Source of the DNA: Sediminibacillus halophilus
Lineage (GTDB): Bacteria > Bacillota > Bacilli > Bacillales > Amphibacillaceae
DNA length: 64,000 nucleotides
NCBI RefSeq assembly: GCF_900103695.1
Contig: NZ_FNHF01000002.1
Coordinates: 434,001-498,000, forward strand
Reading direction: 5' to 3'
The notes below the pieces were generated by a model that did no database searches, was not told the DNA's origin, and was given only the letters and a program-made list of their open reading frames with translations. The position numbers were made by a program, and so were the translations under genes. Each line of letters opens with the position of its first letter. The stretch's first letter is position 1. Shown here in pieces: positions 46,508 to 57,061 of the stretch.

Positions 46508-47791
46508 GTGAAGAAAACGTTTGTCTCGCTGTTTGCTCTCGTTCTTTTGCTTTCTTCGCTAACCGTCGTATTTGCAAATGGCAATGGAAATGGACACGGT
46601 TATGGAAAAGATAAAGGAAAAGGCAACCCGCATAAATTCCAACTCGGCGTTGAACAACTGTTGAATGAGCAGAAGGAGTTAATTGAAGGACAAAAAGTGG
46701 GCCTCATCACCAATCCAACCGGCGTCGACCAGGATCTTAATAGTATTGTAGATTTGTTGCATAATGATCCAGATGTCGAGCTGACAGCTTTATATGGTCC
46801 AGAACACGGTGTTCGCGGAAGTGCACAGGCGGGTGATTATGTCGAATACTATATCGACGAACAAACCGGTTTACCTGTTTACAGTCTTTATGGGGAAACA
46901 AGGAAACCGACACCAGAAATGCTGGAAGATATTGATGTGCTTTTGTTTGACATTCAGGATGTCGGAACACGTTTCTATACGTATATTTACACGATGGCCT
47001 ATGCCATGGAAGCAGCTGCTGAAAACGATCTCCCATTCATCGTGCTTGACAGGCCAAATCCAATCAGCGGGGAGAAGGTAGAAGGCCCTGTTCTTGATCC
47101 TGATTATGCTTCCTTCGTCGGAAATTATCCGATTCCGTTGCGTCATGGTATGACTGTCGGAGAGCTTGCAAAATTTTTCAACACGGAATATGACATTGGT
47201 GCTGATTTGACCGTAGTCGAAATGAACGGCTGGAATCGGAACGAATACTATGATGAAACGCCATTAGAGTTTGTCCTCCCATCTCCGAACATGCCGACGC
47301 TTGATACAGCATTGGTGTATCCCGGCGCAGCATTAATTGAGGGGACGAACGTTTCAGAAGGCAGAGGCACGACAAAACCGTTCCAGCTGATCGGTGCCCC
47401 TTTCATCAACAGTACCGAATTGGCAGCAGCTTTGAATGATTTGGAACTCCCAGGAGTCACCTTCCGGGCTGCATCGTTTACCCCAAGTTTTTCGAAACAT
47501 AGCGGTGAACTTTCAAACGGTGTTGAAATCCATGTGACAGACAGAGACAGCTTTAAACCAGTGGAAACCGGACTTCACTTGGTTAAAACGATTCATGATA
47601 TGTACCCAGATGATTTCGCCTTCCGTGCCGAAAATAGCAACGGTGTCTCCTTCTTCGATAACCTGATTGGAAATGGCTGGATTCGGGAAGCGATTGAAAA
47701 CGGCCAATCCGTTGAGGAAATGAAAGCCGAGTGGCAGGACGAACTGAATGCTTTTAAAGAAGTTAGAGAGGAATATTTGTTGTATCGTTAG
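46508..47791 (+). CDS. namZ: Exo-beta-N-acetylmuramidase (NamZ/DUF1343)
   Basis: 427 aa secreted glycosidase releasing MurNAc from non-reducing ends of peptidoglycan fragments. Signal peptide (TFVSLFALVLLLSSLTVVFA), a Gly/Asn/Lys-rich spacer, then the DUF1343 core: KVGLITNPTGVDQ, ALYGPEHGVRG, LLFDIQDVGTRFYTYI, VLDRPNPI, LPSPNMPT and SEGRGTTKPFQLIGAP. GTG start with GAGGAGTG. Downstream of the AmiE-like gene, 246 bp apart. The transporter and MurNAc-6-P genes that accompany it in B. subtilis are absent here. Confidence 0.92.
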   Translation: MKKTFVSLFALVLLLSSLTVVFANGNGNGHGYGKDKGKGNPHKFQLGVEQLLNEQKELIEGQKVGLITNPTGVDQDLNSIVDLLHNDPDVELTALYGPEHGVRGSAQAGDYVEYYIDEQTGLPVYSLYGETRKPTPEMLEDIDVLLFDIQDVGTRFYTYIYTMAYAMEAAAENDLPFIVLDRPNPISGEKVEGPVLDPDYASFVGNYPIPLRHGMTVGELAKFFNTEYDIGADLTVVEMNGWNRNEYYDETPLEFVLPSPNMPTLDTALVYPGAALIEGTNVSEGRGTTKPFQLIGAPFINSTELAAALNDLELPGVTFRAASFTPSFSKHSGELSNGVEIHVTDRDSFKPVETGLHLVKTIHDMYPDDFAFRAENSNGVSFFDNLIGNGWIREAIENGQSVEEMKAEWQDELNAFKEVREEYLLYR

Positions 47792-47800
47792 ATTGAAAGA

Positions 47801-47833
47801 AACAGACCGTCCCTATGGACGGTCTGTTTTTTT
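47801..47833. terminator. Terminator after namZ (also faces lutC)
   Basis: AACAGACCGTCC and GGACGGTCTGTT with a CTAT loop, seven Ts on the right; a TTTCTTTC run on the minus strand allows it to end lutABC as well. Confidence 0.9.
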
Positions 47834-47861
47834 ATACCATGACAAATTAATGGCTTCTTCT

Positions 47862-48584
47862 TTATCTATCTTCCACAAGGATATAAGCAGCCTTTATCGG
47901 ACCATGAACACCGACAACTAGATTCATTTCGATGTCAGCACTGTTGCTCGGACCACTAATAAAATTGATGCATGATGATATCCGTCCGCCACTTTCTATC
48001 TGATGGTGGATTTCTCTCGCTGCCTGGGACATTCTTGGAACCAGAGAACTTTTTGGAATGATGGCAATATAAGTAGAAGGAAGCAAACTTACAGACCGTC
48101 CCTTACCATCGCTACTAAATAGAACGACAGTACCAGATTCCGCCAGGGTGATATCACTGAACGTAATGCCTGCATCAGCTTGCTCTGCCAAATGGCGGCT
48201 TTGCCCAGGGCTTTCTATGTCCCATTTAAAAACATCAATATCACTACTGTTTTTCCAATCTTGATACTTATTTGTTAAGCCGAAACTGGAAAAACGCGAG
48301 TCATCCGAGGTCAACGCTGTTTTAACACCATACGCTTGTAACACTTGTAAAATCTTAGCATCCAACTCTTTCTCTGTGGTCCGGATAAAATCCGTATGGA
48401 TTACCTCGCATTGCTTCTCCAATACATCAACAAGCTCGTTTTCTGTCAGGTCCGCAAGCACTTTCCATTGAACCTGATGTTTCCATTTTGGCCGGATAAC
48501 ATTATCTTTCCTACGGTTCCGTCCCAATTGACCAGCAACCTTATCTAAAAATGCTTCCCTGTTTTTAATCTCCCCTCTTTGCAA
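47862..48584 (-). CDS. lutC: Lactate utilization protein LutC
   Basis: 240 aa DUF162 subunit of the L-lactate oxidising complex LutABC. It shares the [22 protein letters not shown] segment with LutB's DUF162 part, and [19 protein letters not shown] near the end. The start is TTG with AAAGGAGG, overlapping the end of lutB by 20 bp, implying coupling. Confidence 0.93.
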   Translation of the reverse strand: MQRGEIKNREAFLDKVAGQLGRNRRKDNVIRPKWKHQVQWKVLADLTENELVDVLEKQCEVIHTDFIRTTEKELDAKILQVLQAYGVKTALTSDDSRFSSFGLTNKYQDWKNSSDIDVFKWDIESPGQSRHLAEQADAGITFSDITLAESGTVVLFSSDGKGRSVSLLPSTYIAIIPKSSLVPRMSQAAREIHHQIESGGRISSCINFISGPSNSADIEMNLVVGVHGPIKAAYILVEDR

Positions 48585-50010
48585 TGTGTTGTCCTCCTTT
48601 GGTTCTATGCTTGAACCAATCCCTGAAACGTTCTTTTTGTGGCAATGGGAGCTCTCGAGCGCCGGTCCAAGCTTTTAGCGGTCCAGGCCCTTTGGAAATA
48701 GTTCCATCCCTGACAAACGGTGTAACGAGGAAAGGAGCCATTTTTGTCGCTATATTAAAAAGACCGGCTGAACCTGCTAGTTTATGAAAGCCTTGCATCG
48801 CCAATTTTTCAGATAAGTTTGATTTGTTTTCCTTCTCTACAATATTTCTCCGGTGATCAATTAAGTACTCATGTAATGGTATTTTTACAGGACATACCTC
48901 TGTACAAGCACCACAGAGAGAAGAAGCATATGGCAATTCTTTATAATCCTCATAGCCCGCCAATAATGGTGTCAGTACAGCACCAATGGGCCCTGGATAG
49001 ATAGATCCATAAGCATGACCTCCTATATGTCTGTAAACAGGGCAAACATTGATACAAGCAGCACACCTGATACAGTGCAGAGCCTCTTGGAATTCTGTTC
49101 CTAATATTTTGGATCGTCCGTTATCGACAACGACTAAATGAAATTCTTCCGGTCCATCTCCTTCCGATTCTTCCTTTGGGCCTGTTAATGCAGTCACATA
49201 ACTGGTTAACTTCTGACCAACCGCAGCTCTTGTCAAAAGACTGACTAGTACATCAAGTTCTTCCCATGTAGGAACAATTCTTTCCATTCCCATCACAGTG
49301 ATTTGCGTTTTAGGGAGAGTGGAAACCATTCGAGCATTCCCTTCATTCGTTACCAAAGCACAAGTGCCCGATTCTGCAACCGCAAAGTTACATCCTGTGA
49401 TGCCGACCTCCGCGGATAGAAACTCTTTTCGTAATTGTTCTCGGGCAAATAATGTCAGTTCTTCCGGTTTCTCTGTATGGAGATACCCAAGCTTTTCTTT
49501 AAATACATCCCTGATTTGTTCTTTATTTTTGTGTAGAGCGGGGGCAACGATATGAGAGGGGGGATCATGGTCATCGATTTGGAGGATATATTCTCCCAAA
49601 TCCGTTTCTACTACGTTACAACCTTGTTCTTCCAAAATATCATTCAAGGCTATTTCTTCTGTTACCATTGACTTTGACTTGGCTATCTTCCGTGCCTTTT
49701 TCTTTTCAATTACTTCACTGATGTAATGATTGGCATCATCAGCCGTTTCGGCGAAGTAAACATGTCCACCTCTTTCTGCTACCTTCTCACTTAATTGCTG
49801 TAAATAAAAATCGAGATTCTCCATTGTGTGTTGTCTGATTTCCTGCCCAAGATTGCGCCATTCTTCCCAGTCCCCTAATTCTTCAGCTGCATGGGAACGA
49901 CTGTCCTGAAGTCGGCCCTGTGCGGAACGGACGGCGCCTCGCATGAATTCATTTCCCAGACCTTTTTCAACTCTGCTCTTAAATGCTTTTTCTCCAACAT
50001 GCAATGGCAT
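48565..50010 (-). CDS. lutB: Iron-sulfur protein LutB
   Basis: 481 aa. An N-terminal DUF162 domain ([20 protein letters not shown]) is followed by two 4Fe-4S clusters, [12 protein letters not shown] and [13 protein letters not shown], and a C-terminal tail ([12 protein letters not shown]). Moves electrons from lactate within LutABC. ATG overlaps the lutA stop by one base (TGATG). Confidence 0.95.
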   Translation of the reverse strand: MPLHVGEKAFKSRVEKGLGNEFMRGAVRSAQGRLQDSRSHAAEELGDWEEWRNLGQEIRQHTMENLDFYLQQLSEKVAERGGHVYFAETADDANHYISEVIEKKKARKIAKSKSMVTEEIALNDILEEQGCNVVETDLGEYILQIDDHDPPSHIVAPALHKNKEQIRDVFKEKLGYLHTEKPEELTLFAREQLRKEFLSAEVGITGCNFAVAESGTCALVTNEGNARMVSTLPKTQITVMGMERIVPTWEELDVLVSLLTRAAVGQKLTSYVTALTGPKEESEGDGPEEFHLVVVDNGRSKILGTEFQEALHCIRCAACINVCPVYRHIGGHAYGSIYPGPIGAVLTPLLAGYEDYKELPYASSLCGACTEVCPVKIPLHEYLIDHRRNIVEKENKSNLSEKLAMQGFHKLAGSAGLFNIATKMAPFLVTPFVRDGTISKGPGPLKAWTGARELPLPQKERFRDWFKHRTKGGQHIAKRGD

Positions 50011-50735
50011 CAGTTATCCCCCCGACTGTTCAAAATTTCAGCAATGTGCATCACCTTTATCGGTTTCTTTTGTCGATTCAAACGGCCTCCTATATTCATG
50101 AGGCAACCCCCATCTGCTCCGATCAACACATCAGCATCTGTTTCTTCAATATGGAGAGCTTTTTCGTCCACCATTTGTTGGGAAATCTCCGGCATCTTAA
50201 CGGAAAAGGTTCCTCCAAAGCCACAGCAATCATGGCGATTCGGTAAATCAACCATCTCTAGACCGCTGACATTGCTCAATAGTTTTAATGGAGCCTCCTT
50301 CACACCAAGTAAACGAGTCATATGACAGGATGTATGATAGGTGGCCTTAGCATGAAATTCTGCTCCGGTGTTTTCTATTTGTAGAATCTCCGTTAAGAAT
50401 TGGGTGAGTTCATACGTTTTTCGCTTTAATGCCGCCGCCTTTACTTTCCAGTCTGGTTCATTCTGCAATAACTCCTCATATTCACGGAACATATAAGCAC
50501 ATGAACCGGATGGACAAACTACATACTCCGAATGCTCAAAAGCGGTAATCATATTTTTAGCAGCTGCTTTTGTCTTTTCATGGTAACCACTATTATAAGC
50601 AGGCTGACCGCAACAAGTCTGTGTTTCCGGGAAGTCCACTTCACATCCGTACCGCTCGAGTAACTCCACCGTCGCTTTACCGGCATTCACATAAAATACA
50701 TCCCCGAGACAAGTAATAAATATAGAAACTTTCAT
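50010..50735 (-). CDS. lutA: CCG-domain oxidoreductase subunit LutA
   Basis: 241 aa, two cysteine-rich CCG domains: [13 protein letters not shown] with [11 protein letters not shown], and [13 protein letters not shown] with [12 protein letters not shown]. Subunit of the NAD-independent L-lactate oxidation complex giving pyruvate. The start at 50735 has GGAGGGGAG; 16 further codons in frame upstream lack a site. The neighbour upstream is a DeoR regulator of the rhamnose cluster rather than LutR. Confidence 0.94.
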   Translation of the reverse strand: MKVSIFITCLGDVFYVNAGKATVELLERYGCEVDFPETQTCCGQPAYNSGYHEKTKAAAKNMITAFEHSEYVVCPSGSCAYMFREYEELLQNEPDWKVKAAALKRKTYELTQFLTEILQIENTGAEFHAKATYHTSCHMTRLLGVKEAPLKLLSNVSGLEMVDLPNRHDCCGFGGTFSVKMPEISQQMVDEKALHIEETDADVLIGADGGCLMNIGGRLNRQKKPIKVMHIAEILNSRGDN

Positions 50736-50876
50736 TTTCTCCCCTCCTGCCATGAATGGTGACGCATTCAAAAAGCTTCTCACTATCCCTCCTTAAACTC
50801 CATTGCTGGCTGGTAGTCATTTCTCTAAGAGAATTTTTCTTATCCATAAAAAACATTGCTATTTTCCGAGCACTTA

Positions 50877-51638
50877 TTATATTTTAATCAAATTTAATGA
50901 TCTGTCAGACAATTGCTGCAAGATTGCCGTATCCACTTTTCCATCTGTTATGACATGGTCAATAGCTTCTATACCACTAAGCCGTGAAAAGGCCCGCACA
51001 CCAAATTTACTATGGTCAATCATTATAAAAACGGAGTCAGCATTATCCATCATTTTTTTCTTGATCCTTGCCTGTTGTTCGTCTGACTCACTGATTCCTT
51101 TATCGAGGTGGAATCCTTTACAAGAAATAAATGCTTTATTTACATGGTAAGTATCCAAAGAAGATTCCGCCAAAGGCCCGACGTAAGAAAGTGATTTAGA
51201 CAGCAATGTTCCTCCGGTCGAAATCACAGTTACTTCTTTCCTGCTGCTCAGTTCCATCGCTACTTTAATCGAATTCGTAAGGACTGTAACCGGAATGTCA
51301 GGCAGGGCTTTTGCCAGATACCATGCAGTTGTACTGGCATCCAGCATGATTTTATCCCCTTCGATGACATGTTTAGCGGCCTCATTAGCAATTTCCTTCT
51401 TTTCTTTAACGTTGGTTATTTCTCTTTCGGAAAATGAAAGCTCTGCCGATTCATCCGGGATTATGCTAACAGCTCCACCATGGCTTCTTGCCAACTTCTG
51501 CTCTGTCTCCAATTTTTCCAAATCTCTGCGGATTGTCTCTTCTGTAACCGAAAATATACGACTGAGCTCGGAAACACGGATACTTTTACGTTCATTTACA
51601 ACCTCTACTATCTTTTGTTGCCTCTCTGCAACTAACAC
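50877..51638 (-). CDS. DeoR-family regulator (probable rhamnose repressor RhaR)
   Basis: 253 aa. N-terminal DeoR HTH (SELSRIFSVTEETIRRDLEKL) and DeoRC sugar-phosphate sensor (MLDASTTAWYLAKALPD, VISTGGTLLSKSLSYVGPLA, DHSKFGVRAFSRL). Located between rhaEW and lutA, as RhaR (YulB) lies within the B. subtilis rhaEWRBMA operon. GTG start behind GGTAGGAA. The likely inducer is rhamnulose 1-phosphate (inference from B. subtilis). Confidence 0.85.
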   Translation of the reverse strand: MLVAERQQKIVEVVNERKSIRVSELSRIFSVTEETIRRDLEKLETEQKLARSHGGAVSIIPDESAELSFSEREITNVKEKKEIANEAAKHVIEGDKIMLDASTTAWYLAKALPDIPVTVLTNSIKVAMELSSRKEVTVISTGGTLLSKSLSYVGPLAESSLDTYHVNKAFISCKGFHLDKGISESDEQQARIKKKMMDNADSVFIMIDHSKFGVRAFSRLSGIEAIDHVITDGKVDTAILQQLSDRSLNLIKI

Positions 51639-51875
51639 TTCCTACCCCTACTTTCATGCCCTCTCTAATATGACGGTTTAATTTACTCCTCATTTTAAAC
51701 AGGAAAATACGGTTCCGCAACACAGACATAGAGGGGATCTCCGATTAATAAGGACCTTGCCCTCTGCCAGATTTTCAGTTTAATATCTCATTTTTCTTTT
51801 TAAAGCAGGATAGACAGGGGCGGTTACACCGGAATAAACGCTGTTACCCCGCGGTATCATCCCCACGGCTTACCT

Positions 51876-53945
51876 TTACCTTGTAAATGCTGCTGCTACA
51901 CCGCCATCTACTGTTACCATGCATCCTGTAGTCTTAGCTGACTTGGATGAAGCAAGGAACGCGATTGACTCCGCAATGTCCTGCGGCAGGATGTTCACAT
52001 TCAATATGGTACGTTTTCGATAGTGTTCTTCTAAGTCGTCTGTTCCGATTCCATAGGAGGAAGCTCTTTCTTCTTTCCACTCAGAATCCCAGATTTTCGA
52101 ACCACGGATAACGGCATCTGGAAGGACGGAATTGACACGGATGCCGTATTGGCCTCCATCTGCTGCCACGGTGCGGGCAAGATGTACTTCCGCTGCTTTA
52201 GCAGTGCTGTAAGCCGCTGCATTTTTGCCTGCATAGATTGAATTTTTTGACCCAACGAAAACCATGCTTCCACCGATTGCCTGGTCTTTCATCAACTTGA
52301 ACGCTTCTCTTGCAACGAGGAAGTAGCCGGTTACCAATACATCCATGTTCAAGTTCCACTTATCCATCGTTGTTTCTTCAAAAGGGCTTGAACTAGCCAA
52401 CCCAGCATTATTTACAATAATGTCCAACCCACCATAAGTTAAAACGGAATCTTGAATTGCAGCCGATACTTCTTCTTCCTTGGTAACGTCCATTTTCACT
52501 GCAGTAGCACGCTTTTCACCAAAGCGATCGTTGATTTGACCCGCAAGTTCTTTTGCTCCTTCTAAGTTGATATCTGCAACTACGACATGGGCACCTTCGG
52601 AAACAAGTCGATAACAAGTGGCACTTCCGATACCACCGGCTCCTCCAGTTACAAATGCGACCTGGCGGGAAAATTCCGCTTCTGGTGGCGCAAGGCTAAG
52701 TTTATATAGTTCCAGCGGCCAGTATTCAATTGCAAATGACTCTTCTTCGTTAAGTGATACGAAGTTTCCAAGAATGGTAGATCCCCTCATTACAGAAACC
52801 GCTCGGTGATAGAGGGACTCACTGACATTTGCTGCAGTCCAGTTCTTTCCTGTATTAATCATGCCGAGTCCTGGGATCAGTACAACACGAGGCGCTGTTT
52901 CTACCATTTGGTCCCCTTCCGATTTATTTCTTTCAAAATATGCTTCGTATTCTTCCTGGAAGGAAACAATGCCGGCTTTCACACTTTCTATCAGAGCGTC
53001 TACATCTTCACTGCTCGGATCCCATTGCACGAATAATGGCGTCCGTTTCGTATGCACAAGATGATCCGGACATGCCGCACCGATTTGCGACAACTCTTTC
53101 GCATTTTCGCTGTTTACAAAATCCAAAACATCTTCACTGTCGTCGTATGTAACCAGCATCTTTTTGTTTCCGCTGACTTGCCCGCGAACAACAGGAAGTA
53201 CTTTAGCAAAAATTTCTTTTCTTTCTTCCGCTGACAAAGACTCATATTTCTGTCCACCGAACAGTGTTTGTCCCTTCGCTTTTGCTTCGATGTAGTCTTC
53301 CGCTTCCTGAATGACTGATATTGTTTTATCATAGCTTTCTTTAGAGGTTTCTCCCCATGTCACCAACCCGTGTTTTTCCATGATTACCAATTCAGCATTC
53401 GGATTGTTTTGGACACCTTCAGCTATCATTTTGGATAACTTGAAACCGGGTCGGATATATGGCACCCATACGAATCGGTTACCGTATATTTCTTTTGCGA
53501 TTGCTTTTCCATTGTCTGCACATGCAATACTGATGATAGCATCTGGATGTGTATGATCCACATGTTTAAATGGCAAAAACGCATGCAGCAATGTTTCGAT
53601 AGAAGAACGGGGATGCTTGGCATCGATCATACAGTGAGCCAAGTAGTTGACCATATCCTCATCCGACATTTCATCTTTTTCCATCAAGGGCCGTATATCT
53701 TCCATTTTCAGTCCGGTGAAGTTCTTCGCGCCCATTGTCGCCAGATCAGATCCGCTCCCTTTCACCCACATAACTTCGATTTCGTTCCCGCGGAAGTCTG
53801 TTTCTATGGATTTTGTTGAAGTATTTCCGCCACCCCAGTTGGCAACAGATCGATCTGAGCCCAATAAATTGGAGCGATACACCAATTCTTCTAAACCGCT
53901 TTCATCGTTAGTTTTACTTGCATCCCATCGATATTGTACCAACAT
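51876..53945 (-). CDS. rhaEW: Bifunctional rhamnulose-1-phosphate aldolase / L-lactaldehyde dehydrogenase
   Basis: 689 aa fusion, same size as B. subtilis RhaEW. Residues 1 to about 420: class II aldolase (NWGGGNTSTKSIETDF, CMIDAKHPRSSIETLLHAFL, VDHTHPDAI zinc region) splitting rhamnulose-1-P into DHAP and L-lactaldehyde. Residues about 430-689: SDR dehydrogenase (FVTGGAGGIGSATCYRL, IIVNNAGLASS, YSTAKAAEVHLARTV) oxidising lactaldehyde to L-lactate. The start at 53945 follows GAGGAGG. Separated from rhaA upstream by a terminator, so it has its own promoter. Confidence 0.95.
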   Translation of the reverse strand: MLVQYRWDASKTNDESGLEELVYRSNLLGSDRSVANWGGGNTSTKSIETDFRGNEIEVMWVKGSGSDLATMGAKNFTGLKMEDIRPLMEKDEMSDEDMVNYLAHCMIDAKHPRSSIETLLHAFLPFKHVDHTHPDAIISIACADNGKAIAKEIYGNRFVWVPYIRPGFKLSKMIAEGVQNNPNAELVIMEKHGLVTWGETSKESYDKTISVIQEAEDYIEAKAKGQTLFGGQKYESLSAEERKEIFAKVLPVVRGQVSGNKKMLVTYDDSEDVLDFVNSENAKELSQIGAACPDHLVHTKRTPLFVQWDPSSEDVDALIESVKAGIVSFQEEYEAYFERNKSEGDQMVETAPRVVLIPGLGMINTGKNWTAANVSESLYHRAVSVMRGSTILGNFVSLNEEESFAIEYWPLELYKLSLAPPEAEFSRQVAFVTGGAGGIGSATCYRLVSEGAHVVVADINLEGAKELAGQINDRFGEKRATAVKMDVTKEEEVSAAIQDSVLTYGGLDIIVNNAGLASSSPFEETTMDKWNLNMDVLVTGYFLVAREAFKLMKDQAIGGSMVFVGSKNSIYAGKNAAAYSTAKAAEVHLARTVAADGGQYGIRVNSVLPDAVIRGSKIWDSEWKEERASSYGIGTDDLEEHYRKRTILNVNILPQDIAESIAFLASSKSAKTTGCMVTVDGGVAAAFTR

Positions 53946-54293
53946 TAATTCCTCCTCTATTCGGTTTGTTTCCTTTTCTGTTTTAATCATAACATATGTT
54001 TGTTTGTTTTTGAATTATAATTTTTATCTTTGTTTATTTTTATTTAAATTAATAAATATGTAACAATGTAACTGTTCATCCTAGTACAAAGTGCAACTTA
54101 AGCTCGGAAACCCCAATGGTATAAAATATGTTTTAAAAGCAAAACAACATAAACAAAAATTTGTTTTTTGATCAGATTAGCTTCTTTTCATAGAAATTAA
54201 AAATAAAATGAATACTGGAATAGTCTCTCCATCCCTCCAAAAGTCGCCAATAAAAAACGGACCAGCTTCATCCTCCACTGATCCGCATGTATA
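53946..54293. promoter_or_regulatory. rhaEW promoter/operator interval
   Basis: AT-rich 348 bp with repeated AAACAAA half-sites: the inverted repeat AAACAAA-AA-TTTGTTT at 54151-54166, the palindrome AACATATGTT at 53991-54000 followed by TTTGTTT-type copies, and further partial copies near 54020-54035. These are candidate DeoR-regulator operators. The right end holds the rhaA terminator. Confidence 0.45.
54251..54286 (-). terminator. Terminator after rhaA
   Basis: Read leftward CGGATCAG pairs with CTGGTCCG (one wobble), then TTTTTTA. Confidence 0.8.
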
Positions 54294-55547
54294 TTATCTC
54301 TTCAGCAAAACCTCGTTTTCATAATGTTTGATATCTTCCAGCCATGTTTCTTTTGCAGGCACTCCCATTTTTTCGCAATAATAATCCCAAATTGCGCCGA
54401 ATGGATAGGTCTTAAATTCTTCCATTAAAGCCAAACGGTCCGTAAAGTTACCTTCTTCTTGTAACTGTTTTAAGTGCTCATTTGGTTGAAGGAGTGCATA
54501 TAACAGAGCTTTAATCATGTTACGGGTTCCAATGGTCCATGCAGCAACCCGGTTAATACTTGCATCAAAGAAGTCTAATCCTATTCTTACTTTATCAAGG
54601 GCACCGTTTCGGACAATTTCTAAACCAATTTCTTTCAACTCATCATCAAATATGACAACATGATCGCTATCCCAGCGGACTGGCCTCGATACATGCAGTG
54701 CCAGTTGATCACTATACAGAAGCATTGCCGAGATTTTATTGGAGACCACCTCTGTTGGATGGTAATGTCCTGTATCCAGCAAGCATAGTTTATTATTCTT
54801 TAAAGCGTATCCTAAATAAAATTCATGGGAACCGACAACATATGCTTCAGAACCGATGCCGAACAGCTTGCTTTCCACCGCATCGACATTATATTTTTCA
54901 TCAATTTCAACAGCAAATATCTCATCCAGCGACTCTTTCAAACGCTGTCTCGGAGTTAAACGGTCACTAGGGATATCCTTGTAACCATCTGGAATCCAAA
55001 TATTCGTTAAAGCAGATGTACCTAGTTCTTTACCGAAATACTCCGCAATCTTGCGACTGGCGATGCAATGTCTGATCCAGTAATCGCGTATCTCCTTATC
55101 AGGATGTGCCAGTGTCAAGCCATCCGCCGCTTTTGGATGAGAAAATAGTGTCGGGTTGAAATCTAACCCTAATCCATTCTCCTTCGCCCAGTTCACCCAG
55201 TTTTCAAAATGCTTTGGCTCCAGCTGATCCCGTTCCACAACTTCTCCATTAGTTTCCGCATAAATCATATGCAGGTTTACTCGGTGTTTCCCTGGTATAA
55301 GTGAAAGAGCCTTTTCTAAATCTCCCCTTAATTGCTCCGGTGTTTTAGCTTTACCGGGATAATTTCCTGTTACATCTATTCCCCCGGAGAGTTCCTGCTT
55401 ATTTACTTCAAACCCACTGACGTCATCCCCTTGCCAACAATGAATCGAAATAGGGATTCTTTGCAATTTATCTAATACTCCCTCGACATCTACTCCCCAC
55501 CTCTCATATGCCTCTTTCGCCATTTCGTATTGCTCTTTTATATTCAT
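54294..55547 (-). CDS. rhaA: L-rhamnose isomerase
   Basis: 417 aa metal-dependent TIM-barrel isomerase turning L-rhamnose into L-rhamnulose; such enzymes often also accept L-lyxose and other aldoses. Seen motifs: [61 protein letters not shown] (metal ligands) and [27 protein letters not shown] precedes the ATG, which overlaps the rhaB stop by 4 bp. Confidence 0.96.
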   Translation of the reverse strand: MNIKEQYEMAKEAYERWGVDVEGVLDKLQRIPISIHCWQGDDVSGFEVNKQELSGGIDVTGNYPGKAKTPEQLRGDLEKALSLIPGKHRVNLHMIYAETNGEVVERDQLEPKHFENWVNWAKENGLGLDFNPTLFSHPKAADGLTLAHPDKEIRDYWIRHCIASRKIAEYFGKELGTSALTNIWIPDGYKDIPSDRLTPRQRLKESLDEIFAVEIDEKYNVDAVESKLFGIGSEAYVVGSHEFYLGYALKNNKLCLLDTGHYHPTEVVSNKISAMLLYSDQLALHVSRPVRWDSDHVVIFDDELKEIGLEIVRNGALDKVRIGLDFFDASINRVAAWTIGTRNMIKALLYALLQPNEHLKQLQEEGNFTDRLALMEEFKTYPFGAIWDYYCEKMGVPAKETWLEDIKHYENEVLLKR

Positions 55548-56971
55548 GTTACATTCTCCTCCTCTCGCCTGGCTGCTGTATATCTTTTGAGCTCAAAGGA
55601 TTGGCCAATAATGTTTCTTGCCTCCTTGATATCCTTTATTTCTCCTAGTGTGATTAGCTGAGAAACAAGGTTACCAATTGCCGTTGCCTCTACCGGCCCT
55701 GCTATAACTTCTTTTCCTGTTTTATCAGCAATCAGTTGATTTAACATTTCATTCTGGCTGCCGCCGCCGATAATATTAATTTTTTTAAATTCTTTCTCAT
55801 ATATTTCTTCAATTTGATCAAGAGCTTTTTGGTAGCTAACCCCTAAACTATCAAAGACACATTTCGCTACCTCACCTGGTGTCCCAGGCACCTCTTGATA
55901 TGTCTCCTGACACACCTTTTGAATTTCTTCTATCATGTTTTCCGGCTTCAGAAAACGATCATTATCCACGTTTATCTTTGCTCTGAATTCAGAGGCTTTG
56001 TCTGCCAACTCCACTAATTCCGAAAAACTATATTGATCGTTGTAATTCCTCTTGACTTCCTGAATCATCCATAATCCCATTACATTTTTCAAAAAACGGT
56101 ACTGATAACCGAAACCACCTTCGTTAGTAAAGTTATAGTCCAAAGCTTTTGTAATGCAGATAGGAAACGGGTTCTCGACACCAATCAGTGACCAAGTCCC
56201 AGAACTTATATATACCGTATCATCCACCTCCGGAACGGCAACCACAGCTGAACCGGTATCATGGGTGGCAGGGAGGATTACCTTCATATCTATACCAAGC
56301 TCTTTTGATAGCTCTGTTTCCATATCTCCCAGTATTGATCCCGGTGGTTTTATTTCTAAGAACATTTCTTTATTTATTCCAAGCAAATCCAATAAATCTT
56401 CGTCCCACTTTTTCGTAAAGGCATTTACTAACTGAGTAGAGGTAGCATTCGTATATTCATTTACTTTCTTTCCGGTCAATAAGTAGTTGAAGTAATCAGG
56501 AAGCATCAGAAAAGATGTCGCTTGGTCCAGAACTTCCGGATTGCTCTTTTTTAGAGAGTATAATTGATAAATTGTATTGAATTTTTGAAACTGTATTCCA
56601 GTTTCCAAATATAGACGCTCTTTGCTAATGAAGTTAAAAACTTCCTCCATCATTCCGTCCGTTCTAGCGTCGCGGTAAGCGATAGCATCTGTCAGTAATC
56701 GGTTTTTTTCATCTAATAAGACAAAATCAACTGCCCATGTATCAATTCCGATGCTTTCAGGATGTAACCCCCTATCCCAGCATAAGCGGATTCCCGTTTT
56801 AATTTCGTTGTATAAAGCATGAACATCCCAACAATAATGACCTTCTTTTATAATCAAGTTGTTGTCAAACCGGTGTATTTCCTCCAATTTAAGGTTATTA
56901 TCCTGCAGGCACCCAGCAATAAACCTTCCACTTGATGCACCAATATCAACGGCTATACTGCATTTGCTCAT
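55544..56971 (-). CDS. rhaB: Rhamnulokinase
   Basis: 475 aa FGGY kinase phosphorylating L-rhamnulose at C1. [14 protein letters not shown] at the N-terminus, [56 protein letters not shown] and [15 protein letters not shown] are all RhaB-like. AGGAGG ribosome site. The mutarotase gene rhaM, present in B. subtilis, is not between rhaB and rhaA. Confidence 0.95.
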   Translation of the reverse strand: MSKCSIAVDIGASSGRFIAGCLQDNNLKLEEIHRFDNNLIIKEGHYCWDVHALYNEIKTGIRLCWDRGLHPESIGIDTWAVDFVLLDEKNRLLTDAIAYRDARTDGMMEEVFNFISKERLYLETGIQFQKFNTIYQLYSLKKSNPEVLDQATSFLMLPDYFNYLLTGKKVNEYTNATSTQLVNAFTKKWDEDLLDLLGINKEMFLEIKPPGSILGDMETELSKELGIDMKVILPATHDTGSAVVAVPEVDDTVYISSGTWSLIGVENPFPICITKALDYNFTNEGGFGYQYRFLKNVMGLWMIQEVKRNYNDQYSFSELVELADKASEFRAKINVDNDRFLKPENMIEEIQKVCQETYQEVPGTPGEVAKCVFDSLGVSYQKALDQIEEIYEKEFKKINIIGGGSQNEMLNQLIADKTGKEVIAGPVEATAIGNLVSQLITLGEIKDIKEARNIIGQSFELKRYTAARREEENVT

Positions 56972-56986
56972 TATTACACCTCCTGT

Positions 56987-57000
56987 CGAAAGCGCTTAAC
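56987..57000. promoter_or_regulatory. Weak cre-like box between araB and rhaB
   Basis: CGAAAGCGCTTAAC matches the CcpA consensus at 7 of 10 defined positions. It lies 16 bp upstream of rhaB; the weak match makes it tentative. Confidence 0.25.
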
Positions 57001-57061
57001 TGCTTGATATAGGGAAGTAAAAACCTTTTTTGGATGAGATTATTCCACTTCCTTGAATTAT

